Virus record (IMG/VR): IMGVR_UViG_3300020469_000232
Span: 1-26,062 of that record
Length of the DNA: 26,062 nt
Direction: 5' to 3' (one strand)
DNA from: a virus
In this document: one piece after another, positions 1 to 4,584 of the stretch
Position numbering within the stretch: the first letter of the stretch is position 1
Layout: each line of letters begins with the position of its first letter
The notes under the pieces: generated by a model
Database searches by the model: none
What the model saw: only the letters and a program-made list of their open reading frames with translations
Told to the model about the DNA's origin: nothing
Position numbers and translations under genes: made by a program

Positions 1-110
1 ACGATACCTGGAATAAGTTGACCTGTTGCTAAGTAGATGCCACCGAATAGAACGAATGCGAACATTGCTGGTCTACCGATTGCTCTCTCGAAGATATCTT
101 TATTGTTCAT
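1..110 (-). CDS. hli: High-light-inducible protein (HLI), 3' end cut by window
   Basis: Partial gene; about 36 codons are visible from the ATG at 110 to the window edge. The protein has the HLI signature: ERAIGRPAMFAF (chlorophyll-binding helix with E, R and an A-M pair) and ends in ATGQLIPGI, like the neighbouring full HLI. HLIs are single-helix thylakoid proteins of the chlorophyll a/b-binding superfamily that protect photosystems during light stress. Phage copies are thought to keep the infected host photosynthesising. The start overlaps the stop of the upstream hli as TAATG, so the two are probably translated together. The stop lies outside the window but the match to its neighbour suggests only a few residues are missing. 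Confidence 0.85.
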   Translation of the reverse strand, partial: MNNKDIFERAIGRPAMFAFVLFGGIYLATGQLIPGI

Positions 111-129
111 TAGAAGATACCTGGAATAA
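3..129. repeat. 14-base direct repeat within the tandem hli genes
   Basis: GATACCTGGAATAA occurs at 3-16 and 116-129, encoding the shared C-terminal QxIPGI of the two HLIs. It shows that the pair arose by duplication, or at least that this part is under the same constraint. Confidence 0.7.
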
Positions 130-307
130 TTTGTCCAGTGGTGATGTAAGCACCTAGTAATGCTACAAAACCGATCATAGCCCAACGACCATTAACTTTT
201 TCTGCATTCTGTGGATATCCTTCGTAGTTAACTGTCTCGTCAACGTAAGGGATTGGTTCTGTGGAATAGATATTTTGTCTTCCACCACTTTCAGTAACTG
301 TTGTCAT
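110..307 (-). CDS. hli: High-light-inducible protein (HLI), complete
   Basis: This 65-residue protein has a polar N-terminal half and a C-terminal HLI domain. The signature EKVNGRWAMIGFVALLGAY is followed by TTGQIIPGIF, the usual ending of cyanophage HLIs. The conserved Glu, Asn-Gly-Arg and Ala-Met are the chlorophyll-binding helix residues of the family. Expected role: a thylakoid-embedded photoprotective protein. The ATG at 307 lies about 30 bases below a near-consensus sigma-70 promoter (336-364), so the host RNA polymerase probably transcribes it early. No clear Shine-Dalgarno precedes the start. The stop overlaps the start of a second hli (TAATG), giving a tandem pair. Confidence 0.93.
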   Translation of the reverse strand: MTTVTESGGRQNIYSTEPIPYVDETVNYEGYPQNAEKVNGRWAMIGFVALLGAYITTGQIIPGIF

Positions 308-335
308 TTGTAACTATGTTAAGAACTGTAACAAT

Positions 336-364
336 AATATATAGCAATTGTTAAGTTTTGTCAA
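336..364 (-). promoter_or_regulatory. Sigma-70-type promoter for the hli pair
   Basis: On the minus strand TTGACA (364-359) is followed by exactly 17 bases and then TATATT (341-336). The -35 box is a perfect consensus and the -10 box is close. The predicted transcript starts near 329, about 20 bases before the hli ATG at 307. Host sigma-70 polymerase could use it without any phage factor. Confidence 0.8.
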
Positions 365-394
365 GCCTTAAATCCTGACAGAGTTACTGATTTT

Positions 395-553
395 TTATGA
401 GTGATATAACTTCTTCTTATGAATGTCTCTGAGTTGCTCTGCTAAAACCTGTGCCTCATTAAAGTTTCCGTCACTAACCTGTTGATGGAGTCTATCAACC
501 AGAAGTTCTATATAATTTCCCAAGAAGTCCTGATCGGATTCAAAGTCAGTCAT
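395..553 (-). CDS. Small acidic cyanophage protein, function unknown
   Basis: A 52-residue ORF beginning MTDFESDQDFLGNYIELL and ending in a basic DIHKKKLYHS tail. The middle (LVDRLHQQVSDGNFNEAQV) looks helical. I do not recognise a function. Support for it being real comes from its position directly below a near-perfect sigma-70 promoter (577-605), its filling of an otherwise empty gap, and its phage-like composition. There is no obvious Shine-Dalgarno; the predicted leader is only about 17-20 bases. Confidence 0.7.
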   Translation of the reverse strand: MTDFESDQDFLGNYIELLVDRLHQQVSDGNFNEAQVLAEQLRDIHKKKLYHS

Positions 554-576
554 AGAAACGTTTGAATGGAACCTAC

Positions 577-605
577 TATATAGCAGACTTTTACCACCCT
601 GTCAA
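577..605 (-). promoter_or_regulatory. Sigma-70-type promoter for the 52-residue ORF
   Basis: On the minus strand TTGACA (605-600), a 17-base spacer and TATATA (582-577) form a near-consensus host promoter. The -35 box overlaps the TGA stop codon of the upstream endonuclease gene. It is almost the same design as the promoter at 336-364. Confidence 0.8.
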
Positions 606-1069
606 TTAAAATAGTCCTTTCTATAGTATCTTCCTAGTATATTGCTGTTGTAGTATGCGGGTTTACCGTCCCCCATCTTTTCTGTCAGTACATTGTTTAT
701 GAACAACTGTCTTGTCTCTTCGTAGTTTGTCTTACCTACTGTAAGGTGTAGAGATAACAACTCACGTTTAAAAATTTCTTTACCAAATACTTTAATGTCT
801 TCTTTTAGTTCGGGGCAAGATCCATAGTACTTCTTCCAGTCTGATTCTGAGGTAACTCTTCGCTTTCCTCCTTTGGGTTTTCTTTTCTGGTAGAAATACT
901 TTCGTCCGATGTATGCCTTTCCATTCTGAAGATTTGTAATCCTGTAGACGAAACCGAACTTATCGTCAATATCATCAGAAGTAAAAGCTGTGCCTTTATA
1001 TAACCAGGGATTTTCATAATCAATCGCAGAGTCCGTCTTCGTCGTTTGTATCACTGTAAGAGAGTTCAC
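602..1069 (-). CDS. GIY-YIG-like putative endonuclease
   Basis: A 155-residue protein resembling the GIY-YIG (Seg-like) endonucleases of T4-like phages. It has GFVYRITN at about residues 38-45 in the place of the GIY strand, and YIGRKYF at about 53-59 giving the YIG motif with the following Arg. Then come ESDWKKYYGSC, ELKEDIKVFG and a late NSNILGRYY segment, all typical of phage free-standing members. Such enzymes nick or cut DNA and often act as homing endonucleases. The first element is degenerate (GFVY rather than GIY), so activity is not certain. The start is probably the GTG at 1069; another in-frame GTG is at 1054. It overlaps the upstream small ORF by about 50 bases. Confidence 0.75.
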   Translation of the reverse strand: MNSLTVIQTTKTDSAIDYENPWLYKGTAFTSDDIDDKFGFVYRITNLQNGKAYIGRKYFYQKRKPKGGKRRVTSESDWKKYYGSCPELKEDIKVFGKEIFKRELLSLHLTVGKTNYEETRQLFINNVLTEKMGDGKPAYYNSNILGRYYRKDYFN

Positions 1070-1178
1070 TATCTCTACTTATATGATATGCAGCAGGGTT
1101 ACTATAGACCTCAGACTCAAGTTCACTTGTAATGTCCTTGAGTTGTCTGATGATTTGTTTTAGTCTTGCCTTATTCAT
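1020..1178 (-). CDS. Small helical protein coupled to talC, function unknown
   Basis: This 52-residue ORF begins MNKARLKQIIRQLKDITSEL, probably one amphipathic helix, and ends in a strongly acidic tail (SDTNDEDGLCD). Its ATG overlaps the TGA of talC as ATGA, so I take 1178 as the start rather than the TTG at 1202. Translation is probably coupled to talC. Function unknown. An acidic helical protein made with TalC could be a partner of it, but that is only a guess from position. Confidence 0.7.
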   Translation of the reverse strand: MNKARLKQIIRQLKDITSELESEVYSNPAAYHISRDSELSYSDTNDEDGLCD

Positions 1179-1831
1179 AGTCCTGCCTGTAACGCTTTCC
1201 AATCCTCGTCAAACTTATCAAGACCTGTCTTGGTTAGAATATGTTCAAAGAGTTTTCCAAATATATCAAACGGTACAGTACATACGTTAGCACCAACACC
1301 AAAAGCATCGGGTACATCTTTAGGAGTACGAATAGATGCTGCAAGAATGTTTGTCTCTATGTTATGAATGTCATAGATGTTTCTTATCCCTTTGATAAGA
1401 TCCAAACCATCCCAGTATTGATCGTTGACACGTCCAATGAAAGGTGAGATATAAGTTGCTCCTGCTTTAGCAGAGAGAATTGCTTGTGCTTGTGAGAATA
1501 CTAGAGTAACGTTAGTTGATATACCATCTGCCGAAAGGTCTCCACAAGCGATAAGACCCTCACGTGTGCAAGGTATTTTAATTGTAATGTTAGGTGAGAT
1601 AGGTACATACTCAGATGCCATCTCCAACATCTCTTCTGCTGTATCACCAACTACTTCTGCTGAGATAGATGAATCCCAAGGAAATAGATCGGCAATTCTT
1701 TTTATAACTTCTTTAGGGTCTTGTCCCTGTTTCTTCATCAATGATGGATTGGTTGTAATACCATCAATCAAACCAGTCTCAACAGCGTGAGATATAAGAT
1801 CTGGATCAGAACAATCAAGAAAGATTTTCAT
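1175..1831 (-). CDS. talC: Transaldolase, TalC/fructose-6-phosphate aldolase-type
   Basis: A 218-residue class I aldolase of the TalC/FSA subfamily, matching the usual 215-220 residue length. The start MKIFLDCSDP carries the conserved early Asp, TTNPSL is at 26-31, and K85 in NITIKIP is the Schiff-base lysine. STNVTLVFSQAQA (105-117) and ATYISPFIGRVND (125-137) follow. It transfers a dihydroxyacetone unit in the pentose phosphate pathway. In cyanophage infection this is thought to steer host carbon towards NADPH and ribose for nucleotide synthesis, which fits the RNR genes upstream. The ATG at 1831 is preceded by AGGAG at good spacing, so I prefer it to the upstream GTG-type start at 1855. 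A CTAAATA motif and a terminator lie just upstream. Confidence 0.95.
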   Translation of the reverse strand: MKIFLDCSDPDLISHAVETGLIDGITTNPSLMKKQGQDPKEVIKRIADLFPWDSSISAEVVGDTAEEMLEMASEYVPISPNITIKIPCTREGLIACGDLSADGISTNVTLVFSQAQAILSAKAGATYISPFIGRVNDQYWDGLDLIKGIRNIYDIHNIETNILAASIRTPKDVPDAFGVGANVCTVPFDIFGKLFEHILTKTGLDKFDEDWKALQAGL

Positions 1832-1857
1832 TGTACTGCTCCTAGGTTTTGTCATAA

Positions 1858-1864
1858 TATTTAG
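1858..1864 (-). promoter_or_regulatory. Candidate late promoter (CTAAATA) before talC
   Basis: Minus-strand CTAAATA lies 27 bases before the talC ATG and directly after the terminator at 1868-1891. It differs from the T4 late consensus TATAAATA at its 5' end. The same heptamer precedes other genes here (13920, 17346). Use as a promoter is inferred. Confidence 0.45.
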
Positions 1865-1867
1865 AAT

Positions 1868-1891
1868 AAAAAAGAGGGCGATATGCCCTCT
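1868..1891 (-). terminator. Intrinsic terminator upstream of talC
   Basis: The arms AGAGGGC (1873-1879) and GCCCTCT (1885-1891) form a perfect 7-bp stem with a 5-base loop. On the minus strand the hairpin is followed at once by six T residues. It ends the transcript of the small-gene cluster at 1926-2356 and separates it from talC. Confidence 0.9.
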
Positions 1892-1925
1892 AGTGTATCA
1901 AATAAAACTGTATTTGTAAACAGTG

Positions 1926-2012
1926 TTAGTGATTGTACAAAAACCGAACTTCAGCGTAGATGATCGTCAAGAAAACCACAGATGCTACTAGGATTTCTGT
2001 TGTAACTATCAT
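1926..2012 (-). CDS. 28-residue hydrophobic peptide, possible single-pass membrane protein
   Basis: A very short ORF (MIVTTEILVASVVFLTIIYA, then EVRFLYNH) whose residues 1-20 could form one membrane helix with a charged tail. Its ATG overlaps the TGA of the DUF4278-like gene (ATGA), the coupling used throughout this genome, and the terminator follows 35 bases after the stop. The size and shape resemble the small photosystem or cytochrome subunits of cyanobacteria, but I cannot match it to a named one. Confidence 0.6.
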   Translation of the reverse strand: MIVTTEILVASVVFLTIIYAEVRFLYNH

Positions 2013-2134
2013 TTATTGATAAGTTCTTTCTCTAATTTTACACCACGGTAAACTAGATCGACCTTGTTTGCTTGCTGAGTTTGGTTGTTTTTGTTGGTGT
2101 CATATACAACACCACGGTAAGTGACTTTTGCCAT
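2009..2134 (-). CDS. DUF4278-like small protein
   Basis: A 41-residue protein with two copies of a YRGV element: TYRGVVYD at 5-12 and VYRGVKLE at 29-36, separated by a Gln/Asn-rich linker. This layout matches the DUF4278 family, common in cyanobacteria and their phages, whose function is unknown. A strong Shine-Dalgarno (GGAGA) sits six bases before the ATG. The stop is coupled to the next peptide by an ATGA overlap. The family assignment is from memory of the motif. Confidence 0.75.
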   Translation of the reverse strand: MAKVTYRGVVYDTNKNNQTQQANKVDLVYRGVKLEKELINK

Positions 2135-2176
2135 TGGGTTTCTCCAAAGTAGTAGGGTTTTTTAGTCCCCGTTCCT

Positions 2177-2356
2177 TCAGTCAACTTTTGCGTCCGATGG
2201 GAAACATACTGGGTCAGTGTGTGCAACTATAACTCTTGTTAGTTCTAATCTCTCAGATCTATTAGGGTTATTACTTACAGATTCTAATAGTTCAGCAGCG
2301 TGATCACAATCAAGTGGTGCTCCTATTGCTATTAGACTGAGTAGTATGTGGTACAT
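2177..2356 (-). CDS. Conserved small cyanophage protein, function unknown
   Basis: This 59-residue protein starts MYHILLSLIAIGAPLDCDHA, a hydrophobic N-terminus ending near a Cys. A helical ELLESVSNNPNRSERLELT segment follows, then an AHTDPVCF tail with a second Cys. The N-terminus could be a signal-like or membrane-associated helix. I recall close relatives in many marine cyanophages, always unannotated. No Shine-Dalgarno precedes the ATG; instead there is an unusual G+C-rich leader with short hairpins (2358-2410). Confidence 0.75.
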   Translation of the reverse strand: MYHILLSLIAIGAPLDCDHAAELLESVSNNPNRSERLELTRVIVAHTDPVCFPSDAKVD

Positions 2357-2357
2357 A

Positions 2358-2410
2358 GGATGAACGAACCGTTCCGAGTCGGCTTACTTGCGTCCCTAGT
2401 GGGATGAACG
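2358..2410 (-). promoter_or_regulatory. G+C-rich structured leader flanked by 9-base direct repeats
   Basis: The minus-strand sequence CGTTCATCC occurs at 2410-2402 and again at 2366-2358, just before the ATG at 2356. The roughly 35 bases between are much richer in G+C than the surroundings and can form short stems: TCCC-acta-GGGA, CCG-act-CGG and GAAC-ggttc-GTTC. It could be a regulatory 5' leader, a protein-binding site or a small RNA. No known riboswitch was recognised. Confidence 0.45.
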
Positions 2411-2417
2411 TAAAGGT

Positions 2418-2446
2418 ATATTAGCATACCCACATATATTTAGCAA
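2418..2446 (-). promoter_or_regulatory. Possible promoter for the 2356-1926 small-gene unit
   Basis: Minus-strand TTGCTA (2446-2441), a 17-base spacer and TAATAT (2423-2418) with an extended TG before the -10 box resemble a sigma-70 promoter. The overlapping heptamer CTAAATA (2443-2437) also resembles a late promoter. Either would place the G+C-rich leader at the 5' end of the transcript. Weaker than the promoters near hli. Confidence 0.45.
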
Positions 2447-2447
2447 C

Positions 2448-2585
2448 CTAATCCTTTCTTTTTTTCTTCTTATACTTCGGTTTACCTCTCTTCCCATTAT
2501 CATCTAAGTAATTTCTGGGTTCTCTGCGAAGGTCGTGCTTAAGTTTTCGGAGATACTTGAGGTGAAGTTGAAATTCACTACGCAT
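2448..2585 (-). CDS. Small basic protein overlapping the end of the oxygenase gene
   Basis: A 45-residue ORF in a different frame from the 2OG-oxygenase gene, overlapping its last 82 bases. It reads MRSEFQLHLKYLRKLKHDL, a helical start, then REPRNYLDDNGKRG and a very basic KPKYKKKKRKD end. GAGAAAAG lies just before the ATG. The composition is protein-like, not random, and the ORF runs beyond the oxygenase stop to 2448. It could bind nucleic acid. The overlap is longer than others here, so this needs homologues to be sure. Confidence 0.5.
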   Translation of the reverse strand: MRSEFQLHLKYLRKLKHDLRREPRNYLDDNGKRGKPKYKKKKRKD

Positions 2586-3136
2586 CTTTTCTCATTATAT
2601 TGAGGGTTACTGGATGCGTGGTACTGCAATCCATCAAACAAAACGAATCTTCCTTGTCTTGGTTCGACCTTCTCTTGTATCTCTAACTTCTGTGGTGTAC
2701 CATCATACTTGTTCTTAAAGAAGTATGTTGCACCATCAGAGTCATTAACATAATAGAGTATTGTCCAATGAGGTTGATCAAAATCCACGTGTGGAGTGTG
2801 ATACAGATGTTTTGTTTCCTTTCTAGTTAAAAGATTGATCTTAATACGTCTGAACTGACCAAACTCTATGTCATTATTTGCTGCTATCCATTTCCATATT
2901 GGTTCTGTTATTCTTTCGTATGCAGTAGGAGATACAACAGACCCTAACGTGTCTATAACAGTGTGTTGAAATTGTATATCCTCACCCGAAAGTGAATCTT
3001 TAATACTTGTATTGAACTCTGTATCATACGAGGTTGTCTCACTCTGTAGATACCACGGCCAATATGGGTTATGTAATAGTCTTGCTTTGGTTGGTTCGGA
3101 GATGTTACTCGGTACCTGACCTATCAGAAATGTCAT
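2504..3136 (-). CDS. 2-oxoglutarate/Fe(II)-dependent oxygenase (first copy)
   Basis: A 210-residue protein with a prolyl-4-hydroxylase-type double-stranded beta helix. H116 and D118 in HTPHVDFD and H173 in QYHASSNP are the expected iron ligands. R184 in KRCVVNFNF is in place to bind 2-oxoglutarate. TILYYVND and RFVLFDGL are typical core strands. The substrate is unknown; phage members may hydroxylate proteins or modify nucleotides. I take the ATG at 3136 as the start, since the longer reading begins with TTG at 3148. It overlaps the upstream gene by 32 bases and follows the RNR genes in the same unit. Confidence 0.85.
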   Translation of the reverse strand: MTFLIGQVPSNISEPTKARLLHNPYWPWYLQSETTSYDTEFNTSIKDSLSGEDIQFQHTVIDTLGSVVSPTAYERITEPIWKWIAANNDIEFGQFRRIKINLLTRKETKHLYHTPHVDFDQPHWTILYYVNDSDGATYFFKNKYDGTPQKLEIQEKVEPRQGRFVLFDGLQYHASSNPQYNEKRCVVNFNFTSSISENLSTTFAENPEIT

Positions 3137-3419
3137 AATTAATTTCAAAGTTTGATAAACCTTCTACCTCAGACTTTGTTTCTATGATCTTAGGTTTAGG
3201 TTGAGATTCATCCCATTCTTTATGAATCTGTTCGACCTGTGAGTCTACAGATTTCATAGTATTCTCGATCTTTTGTTCTATCCACTTATCTTTTAACCAC
3301 GCTATCAATCCAAGCAACAGATGAGAGATTGGGAAGCGTTGCTTCTTTGCCCACCTCTCTGCCTTTGCATACCAAGGGTCAACACCCTTACCAAACTGTT
3401 TCTCAAAGTTTAAACCCAC
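3105..3419 (-). CDS. Unknown protein between nrdB and the oxygenase
   Basis: A 104-residue protein that starts with GTG inside the last codons of nrdB (17-base overlap). It has a basic N-terminal part (DPWYAKAERWAKKQRF), a short hydrophobic stretch HLLLGLIAWL (about 34-43) that could be a membrane-associated helix, a probable coiled coil (KIENTMKSVDSQVEQIHKEW) and an acidic C-terminus. I do not recognise the family. In other T4-like phages a glutaredoxin gene is often near nrdB, but there is no CxxC here, so it is not one. Confidence 0.7.
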   Translation of the reverse strand: MGLNFEKQFGKGVDPWYAKAERWAKKQRFPISHLLLGLIAWLKDKWIEQKIENTMKSVDSQVEQIHKEWDESQPKPKIIETKSEVEGLSNFEINYDISDRSGTE

Positions 3420-4584
3420 TGAATGTGTTCTTCTTTACGTTTTGTTTGATAGCACCAACAACATAAGACTCTATTTCAGTTTCCTGTGGAGCATTCTGTT
3501 GTCCTTTGCTATTTAGCCAGTGTTGTGTCCACGGTAGAGGGTTATTTCTGAGTGGAATATCATAGACAGGACTCAAACCGATTGCTTTCATTCTACGATT
3601 AGCAATCCATTCAACATACTGATGTAGTAATGTTGCATTTAATCCAATCATAGTTCCATTACTAAACAAATAATCAGCCCACTCTTTCTCTTCTTCTACT
3701 GTTTTCTTAAACATACCATAGACATTCTGTTCTTCTTCTTTCATTATCTGTAGTATGTCTTCGTCATCTCCTTGTGCCCACTTACTTAAGATCTGTTGGG
3801 TGAGTACAAGATGTTGAGACTCGTCTCTTGCGATGAGGGAAATGATCTTTGCTGATCCTTCCATAAGTTTGAGTTCCCCAAAACCAAAGCTACAAGCAAA
3901 GCTAACGTAAAAGCGTATTCCCTCCAGTATGTTAACATTGACAACTGCCCTGTAGAGATGTCTCTTGAGTTCTTTTAGAGTCCAAGTTGATGTTGGACTC
4001 TCTTTCCAATCTGGTTTCCATAAATTACTTTGTCCATATTCTTGTGCATAGTTTAAGAAGTCATCGTATGCCTTTGTGACAGACTGTGCTCTTGCTATAA
4101 TCTTTTCATCGTCAAGGATAGAATCAATTACTTCTGATGGATCTGAGTACACATTCTTGATGATATATGTATATGATTGACTATGAATCATCTCCATAAA
4201 CTGCCATACATTCATAGCAGACTCTAACTCAGGTAAAGATACCCAAGGCATAAATGCCATCCCAGGTCCTCTACCCTGTACAGAGTCTAAAAGTATCTGA
4301 TACTTTAAGTTACTTGTAAAGATATGCTTTTGTGGTTCAGTTAATTGTTGATAGTCTCCTCTATCCTTCTGTAAAGATACCTCTTCGGGTCTCCAGAAAT
4401 AACTTAACTGTTGCTGTGTCAATTTTTCAAAGACAGGATACTTTTGTTTATCGTATCTTTGTACACCTAGAGGTTCCCCAAAGAACATAGGTTGTTTTGT
4501 ATGATCGTGTTTGTGCTTATTAAAAACAGTAACTCCTTTAATTTTTTTATCTTCAGAGTTTAGTTTAAACTTTGCAACTGTCAC
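3403..4584 (-). CDS. nrdB: Ribonucleoside-diphosphate reductase, beta subunit (class Ia type)
   Basis: A 393-residue protein, close to T4 NrdB (388). It holds the di-iron centre and tyrosyl radical that start catalysis in NrdA. Likely ligands are D100, E131 and H134 (FMEMIHSQSY), E221, E255 and H258 (ARDESQH), with radical Tyr138 four residues after H134. FFGEPLGVQRYD and FFWRPEEVSLQKD-type segments near 34-74 are typical of phage NrdB. The start is GTG at 4584 with GGAGGA seven bases upstream; this Shine-Dalgarno is encoded within the last codons of nrdA, whose frame it overlaps by 20 bases. All key residues are present, so it should be active. Confidence 0.97.
   Translation of the reverse strand: MTVAKFKLNSEDKKIKGVTVFNKHKHDHTKQPMFFGEPLGVQRYDKQKYPVFEKLTQQQLSYFWRPEEVSLQKDRGDYQQLTEPQKHIFTSNLKYQILLDSVQGRGPGMAFMPWVSLPELESAMNVWQFMEMIHSQSYTYIIKNVYSDPSEVIDSILDDEKIIARAQSVTKAYDDFLNYAQEYGQSNLWKPDWKESPTSTWTLKELKRHLYRAVVNVNILEGIRFYVSFACSFGFGELKLMEGSAKIISLIARDESQHLVLTQQILSKWAQGDDEDILQIMKEEEQNVYGMFKKTVEEEKEWADYLFSNGTMIGLNATLLHQYVEWIANRRMKAIGLSPVYDIPLRNNPLPWTQHWLNSKGQQNAPQETEIESYVVGAIKQNVKKNTFSGFKL

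Noticed and set aside
805-1023. Minus-strand 72-codon ORF inside the endonuclease gene
   Set aside because: Alternate-frame shadow with no family features; the GIY-YIG-like frame has clear motifs.
2358-2410. tRNA gene in the G+C-rich leader
   Set aside because: Only about 53 bases, with no cloverleaf, T-loop GTTCRA context or acceptor pairing.
3105-3419. Glutaredoxin or NrdC next to nrdB
   Set aside because: The protein has no CxxC and no thioredoxin-fold pattern.
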